Positions 18,970-28,686 of a stretch of 45,881 nt of DNA are shown here, in pieces (the stretch's first letter is position 1; each line of letters begins with the position of its first letter). This DNA comes from Halalkalibacter urbisdiaboli (GTDB taxonomy: Bacteria; Bacillota; Bacilli; Bacillales; Bacillaceae_D). Below the pieces are notes generated by a model. The model was given only the letters and a program-made list of their open reading frames with translations, was not told where the DNA came from and did no database searches. The stretch lies in assembly GCF_002156385.1 (NCBI RefSeq), contig NZ_MVJM01000009.1, positions 1-45,881 on the forward strand, read 5' to 3'. Both the position numbers and the translations under genes were made by a program.

Positions 18970-19688
18970 AGAATACCTCCAATAATTGCAGACATTTGTT
19001 CTAATTGCTCGAGCTGTTCCATCCAATCCTCTAATTTATCGGCTAATAACACATTTACAACAGCTACAAACATATTGATCGAGATATGGGCGATAATCGG
19101 AACAATAATCCGTTTCGTTTTTACATATAGGAAGGCAAAAACAAAGCCCATCGCCGTATAAACGAGTAAATGCGTAAAATCAAAGTGAACAGCAGCAAAG
19201 ATAAGTGAACTAATGAAGCCTGCAATCCAAAAGTTGAATCGTTTATAGAGTGCACCGAAAATGATCATTCGAAACACGATTTCTTCAAGAATTGGACCAA
19301 TGATCGCAATAACAAAGATAAACGCTGGGAAAGCTTTTGCTAATTCAACAATTTCTTGTGTATTTTCGGATCCAGGTTCAATCCCAAGTAAAAACATTTC
19401 AATTAATGCAGCAGCGTATTGTGCAGCGAATACCATGAAAATACCGATAACGGTCCATCTAAATGCTTCTCCACGATCGATGCGGTCTCGCTCAAGATGT
19501 CTTGCTTTCATGTCAGGTGTAAGCAACAAGAGTATGATGATGAGACCTAAAGAAAAGCTAATCATGCTCCAAATCCCAGGAATTCGTTCAAGAGGAACGT
19601 TCAGTTGATGGAGCAAAAAAGCACCGGGGATAATTGAAAATTGAACGACTAAATACGTGATAAGAACCCACCAATATCGTTTTGTCAA
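18966..19688 (-). CDS. ydiL: CPBP-family intramembrane metalloprotease YdiL
   Basis: This 240-residue, roughly eight-helix membrane protein has the CAAX-protease/bacteriocin-processing motifs: EEIVFRMIIFG (EExxxR) about residue 140, SSLIFAAVHFDF (FxxxH) and a third HISINMF histidine motif, which together form the zinc-type active site within the membrane. The start is TTG at 19688, supported by AAAGGAG nine bases away; the neighbouring ATG is out of frame. It is translationally coupled to ydiK and divergent from groES. Substrates are unknown. Confidence 0.88.
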   Translation of the reverse strand: MTKRYWWVLITYLVVQFSIIPGAFLLHQLNVPLERIPGIWSMISFSLGLIIILLLLTPDMKARHLERDRIDRGEAFRWTVIGIFMVFAAQYAAALIEMFLLGIEPGSENTQEIVELAKAFPAFIFVIAIIGPILEEIVFRMIIFGALYKRFNFWIAGFISSLIFAAVHFDFTHLLVYTAMGFVFAFLYVKTKRIIVPIIAHISINMFVAVVNVLLADKLEDWMEQLEQLEQMSAIIGGIL

Positions 19689-19860
19689 AATGCTATCTCC
19701 TTTTCACTTTATCAGTTTTTCATTTTATCATACCTATGTCAAAAATACAGAAGGAATGCGTCCAAGGTATAGAGAATAAAAAGGAATGAATAACAAAAAC
19801 ATGCGAAGGATACACTGTATTTGTTTGGAAAAAATTTTTTAAAAAAATGATAGAAAATAC

Positions 19861-19892
19861 TTGCAAAACAGTATTGGTATGATTATTATAAT
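19861..19892 (+). promoter_or_regulatory. groESL sigma-A promoter
   Basis: TTGCAA (19861-19866), 17 bases, TATTAT (19884-19889); an overlapping TATAAT at 19887-19892 is an alternative -10. It lies immediately upstream of the CIRCE operator. Confidence 0.75.
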
Positions 19893-19899
19893 AATTGTG

Positions 19900-19926
19900 T
19901 TAGCACTCATTGGAGTTGAGTGCTAA
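19900..19926. promoter_or_regulatory. CIRCE operator (HrcA binding site)
   Basis: TTAGCACTC at 19900-19908, nine bases, then GAGTGCTAA at 19918-19926: a perfect match to the CIRCE consensus. HrcA bound here represses groESL until heat or misfolded proteins draw GroEL away. Confidence 0.98.
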
Positions 19927-19966
19927 TAAAAGAATCTTACATAGGTCTTGAAGGAGGGTGTTTTCC

Positions 19967-20251
19967 TTGTTAAAACCATTAGGTGACCGTATTATTATTG
20001 AGCAAATTCAATCTGAGGAAAAAACAGCAAGTGGTATCGTATTACCAGACTCTGCAAAAGAGAAACCACAGGAAGGGAAAGTTGTTGCTGTTGGTACAGG
20101 TCGTGTAACTGATAACGGCGAGCGTATTGCCCTTGAAGTACAAGAGGGGAATTCTGTTATCTTCTCTAAGTATGCAGGAACTGAAGTGAAATACGATGGA
20201 AAAGAATATCTAATCCTTCGTGAGAGCGATGTTTTAGCGATTATCGGCTAA
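19967..20251 (+). CDS. groES: Co-chaperonin GroES
   Basis: This 94-residue protein forms the heptameric lid of the GroEL chamber. It begins [10 protein letters not shown] and contains the mobile loop [12 protein letters not shown] near residue 18, then [15 protein letters not shown] and [22 protein letters not shown]. The start is the TTG at 19967, eight bases after AAGGAGGG, which gives the standard length; a GTG at 19958 lies inside the ribosome site. It is the first gene of the CIRCE-controlled operon. Confidence 0.97.
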   Translation: MLKPLGDRIIIEQIQSEEKTASGIVLPDSAKEKPQEGKVVAVGTGRVTDNGERIALEVQEGNSVIFSKYAGTEVKYDGKEYLILRESDVLAIIG

Positions 20252-20281
20252 TAAATGATTAACCGAAAAACAGACATTTAG

Positions 20282-21934
<1,653 letters not shown>

Positions 21935-22023
21935 TCATGTCCCCAAAATCCCTATAAATATAGGATTTTGGATGGTTTAAAGTGTCATTCTACATTTTGA
22001 CTACATTTCTAAACCAGAACTAG

Positions 22024-22068
22024 AAAAAGCTTCTCATAAGTTCACTGAACTTGTGGGGAGCTTTTTCT
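22024..22068. terminator. Terminator of groESL, usable on both strands
   Basis: A 19-pair stem (22024-22042 with 22048-22066, three G-U pairs) has A-rich and T-rich ends and is followed by CTTTTTC. The minus-strand fragment gene ends just beyond it. An additional hairpin (CCAAAATCC with GGATTTTGG, about 21944-21971) lies closer to the groEL stop. Confidence 0.85.
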
Positions 22069-22078
22069 TTTTCATATC

Positions 22079-22393
22079 TTAGGATGAGATCATGTAAGGT
22101 CGATTTAATTCTAGCTCTTGAATAATCGCATCAAGAACAATAGAGCTTATTATGACATCCATGTAAGAACGAATAAGTTGAATATTAGCAGTTGATAATG
22201 TGTAGCTGTCATTTTCGTTCTTGAAAGCTAGCTGACCAACAATGACTTGCTTTGAATACTCGTACTTTGGTTCCAAGACATAAATAGTCATTATACTTGT
22301 TAAAACGATAATCAAAGTGAAGGACAAGAGGATAGTCATGATTCGCCTCTTACATAAAAGCAGTAAACCTTTTAAATTATACTGTTCGTCCAT
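22079..22393 (-). pseudogene. Truncated Wzz/chain-length-determinant-like protein
   Basis: The 104-residue product has an N-terminal cytoplasmic stretch, a membrane helix (about 19-39), and the start of an extracellular Wzz-type domain with STANIQLIRSYMDVIISSIVLDAIIQELEL, the family's conserved first helix. Full Wzz/YveK-type proteins are about 230 or more residues and end with a second membrane helix, which is missing; the frame stops right at the groEL terminator. The start has AAGGAG and is intact. It is most likely a remnant, though a short stand-alone protein cannot be excluded. No partner kinase or polysaccharide genes lie nearby. Confidence 0.6.
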
Positions 22394-22681
22394 GGATCGA
22401 CTCCTTTATGGTAGGGTACCTAATTTTTACCTGTTTCGGGGTGAGGGTGAAGTATGTGATGCGTCTATTGATATAGACATAGTAAAATATAATCCATTTT
22501 TAGGAAGTTAGAACTTATTTTTTTGGGGTTACAACTTTTTTAAAGGTAAACAAAGATACAGCGTAGGTAGGGGTAAGGAGAGTTTAGAGTTATACCCCCT
22601 AAAAATTTTTATCAAATACGTAGTATATGAGGAAAGAACTAGCACGTTCTTAGTTTTTTATATAGTAAAGGGTGAGCGATT
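22394..22681. other. Gene-free stretch with a weak inverted repeat
   Basis: No convincing reading frame is present. TAGGGGTA near 22569 can pair with TACCCCCTA near 22598 (one bulge), and a small AAGAAC/GTTCTT hairpin followed by AGTTTTTTAT lies at 22634-22660. Either could end transcription; neither is strong. Confidence 0.4.
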
Positions 22682-22853
22682 ATGGATAAGCTGTCTATAG
22701 GGGACGAAGTGGTTTACGAAAATAAAAAGTACCAAGTGATACATAATTACGGCAATGGACAATTAGAAATTGCTAATAGGAATCATACATTATTAGATGT
22801 TAAATTAGTATTCGTAACAGAGGTTAAAAAGGAACTAAAAGTAAATAAATAGA
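22682..22853 (+). pseudogene. Small gene apparently broken by a one-base insertion
   Basis: ATG 22682, with AAAGGG about ten bases upstream, opens MDKLSIGDEVVYENKKYQVI and runs 40 codons to a TAA at 22802-22804. Dropping one T from the TTT at 22800-22802 lets the frame continue with KLVFVTEVKKELKVNK to a TAG at 22851-22853, giving a coherent 56-residue soluble beta-rich protein. I therefore read it as a frameshifted gene, or as a sequence error in a short homopolymer. The family is unknown. Confidence 0.4.
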
Positions 22854-23072
22854 ATTGAGTCATACAAAATTTTGAGGTGGAAAAATTAATAAAGTATTGA
22901 TATACACAAATCAATAGTAATTGTAAAAACGTCTATGTTGTTCATCTCACTCTATTTGCTACACGAGTATAAGTCGTATTTATTATGTCAATAAATATAA
23001 CACAACACTTTCATGGTGTTCGTTTTCAGACTATTATAATAGACAAGCAACTAGTGACAAGGAGTGGTTCTA

Positions 23073-23327
23073 ATGAACAAAGAAGAATTTAAGGTTCAAA
23101 ATTATTATTTGGTAGAAATTGAAAATACTGATGAAAGATATGATAAATCTCGTTGGAGCTGGGATATTTTCATTGCCGCAAATGAAAATCAAGAATATAG
23201 GGGAAAGGCACTTGCTCCAGGAAAAGGGATTGAAATTGATTGGACACCATTAGTAGGAAATGACTTACTTGCTGAAATGATGGGGCTTTGTGAATCGCAA
23301 ATGCCAAGTGTTCATAACCATGGATAA
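23073..23327 (+). CDS. Small hypothetical protein
   Basis: This 84-residue acidic, soluble protein is one I do not recognise. It has no membrane segment or clear motif, is rich in aromatic residues (SRWSWDIFIAANE), and ends in a His-containing tail. AAGGAG lies eight bases before ATG 23073, and a TATAAT box about 35 bases upstream of the start may be its -10. It is followed by a strong terminator, so it looks like a real single-gene unit. Bases 22854-23072 upstream show nothing else. Confidence 0.65.
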   Translation: MNKEEFKVQNYYLVEIENTDERYDKSRWSWDIFIAANENQEYRGKALAPGKGIEIDWTPLVGNDLLAEMMGLCESQMPSVHNHG

Positions 23328-23365
23328 AAGTGATTTCTATAACCCAAAATATCTGAATAATGACT

Positions 23366-23405
23366 AACCCCCTAAAGCCTGTTTACAAGGTTGAGGGGGT
23401 TTTTG
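23366..23405. terminator. Terminator between convergent genes
   Basis: AACCCCC pairs with GGGGGTT (outer arms from 23366 and to about 23402) with an inner CC/GG pair, followed by TTTTTG. On the other strand the A-rich flank gives a weaker tail, so it may also serve the HAD gene. Confidence 0.8.
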
Positions 23406-23413
23406 TTATGATT

Positions 23414-24277
23414 TTATACTAGCGTCTTTAACATTTTTTCAATTGCAAAAGCTACGCCGTGTTCTGTGTTGGTCTTTGTCGTATAGTCACACAACTCTTT
23501 AATAGCCGGGTCTGCATTTTCCATCGCAACACTTAAACCAACCAATTGTAGCATACTGAGATCATTGAAATTATCACCGAGAGCCATCACATTTTCCATT
23601 TCAATGCCTAACCGTTTAGCATAGAGTGATAAAGCACTTCCTTTGTTAGCGTCGGGGTGATTAAACTCAAGATTCAGATGCCCGGAAGAAGTAATGTTAA
23701 TATCTCCATCTTGCTCTAATTGTTTACGGATCTTTTCTAAACGTTCGTCTTCCAGGGAGAAAGCTAGAAATTTGTAGATGTCAATGTCCGCATTATCAAT
23801 AAGCATATTTAAATTTTCAACTACTTCAATTTGTTCGTCCTGAAATCGTTGCTTCATTTTTTCTTTGATGTCGTCTGTACTTAAAGTAGGATAGTGAGTT
23901 TTCATAATGTTAACGATGATTTCGATAAATTCCTCCCGACTGACTGAGAAGCCTCCTTGGCTTGTGAAAGCCTCGATATAAACAGATTCTTGTTCACATA
24001 CTTGTTTGATACGTTCACATGCCTGTTTATCCAAAGGAATATTGCGAATTAATTCTCTGTTTTCTAAGTAGATTTGAGCACCGTTTAAACAGATGAGAGG
24101 GCATGATAAACCTGCAGCTGTTAATGGTTTTATTGCAGCTTCATAGCTTCGCCCCGTAGCGATAACAACGTCTACTCCAAGTTCTTGAGCCTTTTTAATG
24201 GCTGTTGCATTTTCCACACTAATTTCACTTGATTCATTTAGTAACGTACCATCTAAATCGGTTGCAATTAATTTCAT
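23414..24277 (-). CDS. Cof-type HAD-superfamily phosphatase
   Basis: This 287-residue protein has the HAD motifs in order: DLDGTLL (nucleophile Asp8), VIATGRSYE near residue 40, a lysine in the third motif (ANKGSALSLYAKRLGI), and MALGDNFNDLSML with the magnesium-binding acidic pair. The large insert between motifs II and III is the C2B cap of Cof/YkrA-type enzymes, which dephosphorylate sugar phosphates and cofactors such as FMN or PLP. The start has GAGGAG upstream. It is divergent from the YesM-type kinase; the substrate is unknown. Confidence 0.9.
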   Translation of the reverse strand: MKLIATDLDGTLLNESSEISVENATAIKKAQELGVDVVIATGRSYEAAIKPLTAAGLSCPLICLNGAQIYLENRELIRNIPLDKQACERIKQVCEQESVYIEAFTSQGGFSVSREEFIEIIVNIMKTHYPTLSTDDIKEKMKQRFQDEQIEVVENLNMLIDNADIDIYKFLAFSLEDERLEKIRKQLEQDGDINITSSGHLNLEFNHPDANKGSALSLYAKRLGIEMENVMALGDNFNDLSMLQLVGLSVAMENADPAIKELCDYTTKTNTEHGVAFAIEKMLKTLV

Positions 24278-24579
24278 AGCTTCTCCTCACTAACACTCTA
24301 TTATTTAAAATACGTAACAAGCAGTAAAATTGTATAAAGCGTGATAGTTTTATGGAACATCTTAAAGTATGAAATGAAAAATTGCAATATGACTGCAAAG
24401 AATGTGTAAAACGTGGTTTAAGGAGGATGTTACGATTGTAAAAGCTTTGTACGTCATGATACTTAGCATTTTTAAAAATTGTGGACATTTTCCTGATTTA
24501 TGTAATCGCTTTAATTGCCAAACGTTCTTTATAATTAATGATATAATTTGAGCAATTAGTTGATGAATAGAAAGGTTGA
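24278..24579. other. Divergent intergenic region, HAD gene and sensor kinase
   Basis: No protein gene is supported. AAGGAGG at 24420-24426 is followed by an in-frame ATT (24435) and a 38-codon frame ending at 24551, too weak to call. A TATAAT at about 24542 could be the -10 for the kinase operon, but I find no matching -35. No perfect catabolite-response element was seen. Confidence 0.4.
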
Positions 24580-26334
24580 ATGACGGTGTTAAATAAGTTT
24601 GCAAAATACAATACTTTAAGGAATCAGATTTCTGCCGTTTTTCTACTTGTAATCATGATTGTCTTGCTGTTTATTGGAATTATGACGTATCATATTGTTT
24701 CGTCTGTCCTCAAGACGAATGCAGAGAAGCAGATTCAACAAACGGCTATTCAAGCAAGTGGGCATATGGATGCGCTTTATCAGCAAATAGATATGCTGAC
24801 GAGCCAAGTGGTTACTGATGCCTATGTGCAAAGATTATTTTATGAAGAAGTAGAAGGGAAGCCGGCTAGCTTTAACCAGCGTCAATCGATTATGCAAATC
24901 GTTAATTCCTATCAAGCTTATTTTAGTGGTGTTCATTCGTTTGAGTTGTATTCTAATACGTATGAGCGTCTTTTTCCGTTAAGTGAAAAAAACCTTGTTG
25001 AAAGACTAGAGACAAAATGGATTCGGAAGGCTAATCAAGGGGATGGTAGACTCGTTTGGATTGGTGAGGATCCGAGTGATGAGCATTATTTCTTAGTATT
25101 ACGACGAATTAATTTAATGGATCGCTGGTTTTCGCCAGGGGGATATTTAGTCACAAGGGTGAATCGGCTTTATATAGATTTTAATGAACAGCCAAGTGAC
25201 ACAGAAGAACAAGGATATATGTTTTTACTTGATGCAGACCAAAAGACGATTATTTCAAATGCTGGTAATATGAATGTAGAGCTCCCAACTCAGCACGAGC
25301 AAACCGTTACGATAAATAAAGATGAGTACTTAGTCGTTACGCATACTTCGAAAATGACCGATTGGACAACGGTCATTTTAACACCAGTGGATGCTCTAAC
25401 CGAAGATACTGCTGTGTTAAGAACAGCAATTATTGTATCAGGGGCAATTGGTTTTGTAATCTTTTTCTTAAGCTCTTTATTCTTATCGACCATGATTACT
25501 CGTCCTATTCAGAAGCTAACGAAAACGATGCGCTTTTCAACATTAGGCTATCTGCAATCCAATCCGGGGATTTCATCAACTGTCGAAATTAATGAATTAA
25601 ATGACACGTACAATCAATTGGTAGAACGAAATACCCATTTAATCCAAGTTGTATATGAGAAAGAAATTTTACGAAGTCGAACCGAGCTAAAAGCACTTCA
25701 AGCGCAAATTAATCCCCATTTTCTTTTTAATACGCTAGAAGCATTATATTGGTCATTAGAGGAAAAGGGAGAAGATGATGTGGCTGAGCTAGTGATTGTT
25801 ATGGCTGACTTGTTTCGATATACGATTAGTAACCCAGAGAAGGAAAATGAGTGGGTAACGATTAAGGATGAGCTTAATCATATCGAGCGTTACATGCAAA
25901 TTATGGCTTGGAGATTCGGTGAGCGTTTAACGTGGAAGCTTGAGGTTGATGAACAAGATATGCACGTAAAAATCCCGAAACTATTAATTCAGCCTTTAGT
26001 TGAAAATGCTGTATTGCATGGTGTGGGTAATAAGAATGGCGAGGGAATGGTCTCCGTTTTAATTAAACGTTTAGAAGAAACGTCTACTCTGCTAATAAGT
26101 GTAGTAGATGATGGTCCGGGCATGAGCGAGGATACAGTGAAAAGGCTAGTAGAGTCGTTAAAAGAGGGGGAGGTAGCATCTATTAAAGGAAATGGTATGG
26201 CAATTGCTAATGTAAATAAAAGATTGCAACTTTACTATAAAGAGGATGTAGCCAATGGATTATCCATACAAAGTCAGATTGGCAAAGGTACTTGTGTTTC
26301 GTTTGAAATACCTAGAGATGGAGGGGTTCGATGA
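24580..26334 (+). CDS. YesM-type sensor histidine kinase
   Basis: This membrane kinase of 584 residues is of the LytS/YesM class. A first membrane helix (about 18-42) and a second (about 281-303) flank a 240-residue extracellular sensor. A HAMP domain follows (MITRPIQKLTKTMR), then the phosphorylation helix ALQAQINPHFLFNTLEALYW with His near residue 380, and a HATPase domain with QPLVENAVLHG, VVDDGPGMSE and GNGMAIANVNKRL. The GTG two codons downstream (24586) is better spaced from AAAGG and may be the true start. It overlaps the regulator gene by four bases; sugar-importer genes follow, so it probably senses a saccharide outside the cell. Confidence 0.92.
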   Translation: MTVLNKFAKYNTLRNQISAVFLLVIMIVLLFIGIMTYHIVSSVLKTNAEKQIQQTAIQASGHMDALYQQIDMLTSQVVTDAYVQRLFYEEVEGKPASFNQRQSIMQIVNSYQAYFSGVHSFELYSNTYERLFPLSEKNLVERLETKWIRKANQGDGRLVWIGEDPSDEHYFLVLRRINLMDRWFSPGGYLVTRVNRLYIDFNEQPSDTEEQGYMFLLDADQKTIISNAGNMNVELPTQHEQTVTINKDEYLVVTHTSKMTDWTTVILTPVDALTEDTAVLRTAIIVSGAIGFVIFFLSSLFLSTMITRPIQKLTKTMRFSTLGYLQSNPGISSTVEINELNDTYNQLVERNTHLIQVVYEKEILRSRTELKALQAQINPHFLFNTLEALYWSLEEKGEDDVAELVIVMADLFRYTISNPEKENEWVTIKDELNHIERYMQIMAWRFGERLTWKLEVDEQDMHVKIPKLLIQPLVENAVLHGVGNKNGEGMVSVLIKRLEETSTLLISVVDDGPGMSEDTVKRLVESLKEGEVASIKGNGMAIANVNKRLQLYYKEDVANGLSIQSQIGKGTCVSFEIPRDGGVR

Positions 26335-27113
26335 TTCAGTCTAAAGCGATATTGATTGTTGATGATGAGCCGAGAACGAGGCAAGGAATTAAAAAGAAAC
26401 TAGAAATGTGGGCGGATGGAAGGCTAGAGATTTTAACAGCGGAAAATGGAAGCGAGGCATTAAACATCTTAGATAGCCGAAAAATTAATTTAATTATTAC
26501 CGACATCCGAATGCCTGAAATGACCGGTTTACGAATGTTAGACACGTTGCAAAAAAAGAATCAAAAACCGGTCATGATTATCATGTCTGCCTATTCCGAG
26601 TTTGATTATGCGCAAGAGGCGATTCGCCTTGGTGTCGTAAACTATTTACTAAAACCGATTTCAAGTAAAATATTGATTGAGGCTGTTGAGGAAGCATTAG
26701 CGGTAGAAGCCTCTAGGGAAAGAGCAGCAATGATGGAAAGGACGGTAGATAATAAATTAATCGATGTTAAACAAGATGAGATGGACAAAGCTTCACCAAT
26801 TAAAGAAGCAATGGCATATGTGGACAAGCATTTGAAGCAACAGTTAAATCTTAAGGATGTTGCCAATCATATTCATTTAAGCCCAAGCTATTTAAGTGCA
26901 TTGTTTAAAGAACAAACGAACTTAAATTTTAGTGAATACGTTACGCGGAGTCGAATTCAAAAGGCGAAAAAGCTGCTTTTAAGCACTGATTTAACGGTTA
27001 ATGAAATATCAGAGGAAGTGGGCTATCAAACGACTAAATATTTTATAAAAGTGTTTAAGGAATATGAAGGGATGACACCAAGTAAATACCGAAAAAATGA
27101 AAGCGCATTCTAA
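26331..27113 (+). CDS. YesN-type AraC-family response regulator
   Basis: This 260-residue cytoplasmic regulator has an N-terminal receiver domain (ILIVDDEPRTRQG with its acidic pair, phospho-acceptor Asp in IITDIRMPEMTG near residue 58, conserved Lys in NYLLKPIS) and a C-terminal double helix-turn-helix of the AraC type (LNLKDVANHIHLSPSYLSAL, then VNEISEEVGYQTTKYFIKVF and MTPSKYRK). It is short for the YesN class because the linker is minimal. It is translationally coupled to the kinase and presumably activates the downstream importer genes. Confidence 0.93.
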   Translation: MIQSKAILIVDDEPRTRQGIKKKLEMWADGRLEILTAENGSEALNILDSRKINLIITDIRMPEMTGLRMLDTLQKKNQKPVMIIMSAYSEFDYAQEAIRLGVVNYLLKPISSKILIEAVEEALAVEASRERAAMMERTVDNKLIDVKQDEMDKASPIKEAMAYVDKHLKQQLNLKDVANHIHLSPSYLSALFKEQTNLNFSEYVTRSRIQKAKKLLLSTDLTVNEISEEVGYQTTKYFIKVFKEYEGMTPSKYRKNESAF

Positions 27114-27224
27114 AGAAAGTGGTATTTTACCTAAAGACTGTTACCTTATGACTATACTTCCCCAATGCTATACTTTAAGCAGTAAGAGAGTTCTTTATTC
27201 TAAATGAAAACAGGGGGAATTAAA

Positions 27225-28547
27225 ATGTTAAAGAAAGCGTTTACGTCAATGGCGTTATTCGGTCTTATTTTAGCTGGATGTTCCGGTGGTTCGGACGGAG
27301 AATCTGCAGGTAGTGGCAATGAACAGGGCTCTGACTCGGGCCAAGAAGAAGTAACAGTTAATTTCATGCATCTATGGCCAGCAGGTAGCTCTCCTGACCA
27401 TCATCGAATTGTAAACGAAATCGTTTCAGAATTTGAAGAGCAAAATCCAAATGTAACGGTTGAGGTTGAAGTGTTAGAGAATGAGCAATATAAAAACCGT
27501 TTACAGGTCATTTCTTCTTCTAATCAATTACCCGACGTTGGAATGACATGGCCGGCTGGATTTATGGAACCTTATGTTAGAGGAGAACGATTTACTTCTC
27601 TAGATGATATTTTAGATGATGAATTTAAAGATTCATTTGTTGCAGGAACGAGAGAAGCGTATGAAGTAGACGGGTCAACTTATGCCCTGCCTTTAGAGTT
27701 AAACATCGCTCCAGTATTTTATAATAAAGCAATTTTTGAAGAGAATGGTGTAGAAGTACCTGAAACTTATGAAGAGTTTTTAACTGTTGTTGATACGCTA
27801 GCTGGAAATGGTGTAACACCAATCGCTCTAGGTAACAGAGATCGTTGGACAGGGTCATTATGGTATATGTATCTTGCCGATCGCTTTGGTGGAGAAACTG
27901 CACTTAATTCTGCTATTGACCGTACAGGAACGTTTGAAGATGAAAGTTTAATCTCTGCAGCTGCAGAAATTCAAAACTTAGTTGATCGTAATGCGTTTAT
28001 TAGAGGCTTTAACGGGTTATCTGACCAAGAAGCAAAATCAGAGTTCATGAACGGGAATGCTGCAATGTATCTTATCGGTTCATGGGATTTACCAAACTAC
28101 ACGACAAACGAGGAAGTACCACAAGAATTTAGAGATAGCATTGGATTCTTTAAATTCCCACAAGTTGAAGGTGGTGCTGGTGACATTAATAGCTGGGTTG
28201 GTGGACCTGGTGTCGGTTTATTCGTAGCTGAAAATTCAGATGTAAAAGAAGAATCTAAAGCTTTCGTTAAATACTTTGTTGAGCGTTGGGGCGATCAGGC
28301 TGTAGTTGATGCAGGCGTTATTCCTGGAACACAAGTAGATACTGAAGCAGTTGAATTACCAGCTTTATTTATTGAAGTATTAGAAGACCTTAATAATGCA
28401 TCAAATATTACTTTGTTTGCAGATGTGCAGATGAGTTCAAATGTTGCAGAAGTTCATTTAGATGCTATTCAAGCATTATTTGGGAAAGAGGTTACACCAG
28501 AAGGTTTTGCAGAAATTCATGAAAAGGCATTAGCAGAGGACGAGTAA
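27225..28547 (+). CDS. Sugar ABC transporter substrate-binding lipoprotein
   Basis: This 440-residue family-1 solute-binding protein has the signal FTSMALFGLILAGC, with lipobox cysteine at residue 19, then a Gly/Ser/Glu-rich tether. The mature part shows the usual VTVNFMHLWPAG opening, YALPLELNIAPVFYNKAIFEENG hinge region and MYLIGSWDLPNY near the middle. The ATG at 27225 follows AGGGGGAA; an ATG seven codons earlier lies before that site. Bound sugar is inferred to be a xylo- or arabinoxylo-oligosaccharide from the downstream GH43 gene. Two hairpins separate it from the permeases. Confidence 0.93.
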   Translation: MLKKAFTSMALFGLILAGCSGGSDGESAGSGNEQGSDSGQEEVTVNFMHLWPAGSSPDHHRIVNEIVSEFEEQNPNVTVEVEVLENEQYKNRLQVISSSNQLPDVGMTWPAGFMEPYVRGERFTSLDDILDDEFKDSFVAGTREAYEVDGSTYALPLELNIAPVFYNKAIFEENGVEVPETYEEFLTVVDTLAGNGVTPIALGNRDRWTGSLWYMYLADRFGGETALNSAIDRTGTFEDESLISAAAEIQNLVDRNAFIRGFNGLSDQEAKSEFMNGNAAMYLIGSWDLPNYTTNEEVPQEFRDSIGFFKFPQVEGGAGDINSWVGGPGVGLFVAENSDVKEESKAFVKYFVERWGDQAVVDAGVIPGTQVDTEAVELPALFIEVLEDLNNASNITLFADVQMSSNVAEVHLDAIQALFGKEVTPEGFAEIHEKALAEDE

Positions 28548-28562
28548 GTTCTTTAATAACAT

Positions 28563-28605
28563 ACATCTCACTTTGTTCATTAAAATAATTAACAAAGTGA
28601 GATGT
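28563..28605 (+). other. Long hairpin after the binding-protein gene (3' stabiliser)
   Basis: A perfect 15-bp stem (28563-28577 with 28591-28605) with a 13-base loop has no T-run after it. This is the form of hairpins that protect a binding-protein mRNA from 3' decay rather than stop transcription. Confidence 0.7.
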
Positions 28606-28606
28606 C

Positions 28607-28664
28607 AGAGGGTGGATCAAAAGGTTATAATATACACCCCCTTTTGACACCCTCTTTCTATTTT
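28607..28664 (+). terminator. Intrinsic terminator between binding protein and permeases
   Basis: AGAGGGTG (28607-28614) and TCAAAAGG (28617-28624) pair with CCTTTTGA (28640-28647) and CACCCTCT (28648-28655), 16 pairs with a two-base bulge, followed by TTCTATTTT. Read-through would be needed for the permease genes unless they have another promoter. Confidence 0.8.
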
Positions 28665-28686
28665 ATAAAGAAGGGAGAGAGGCTGA

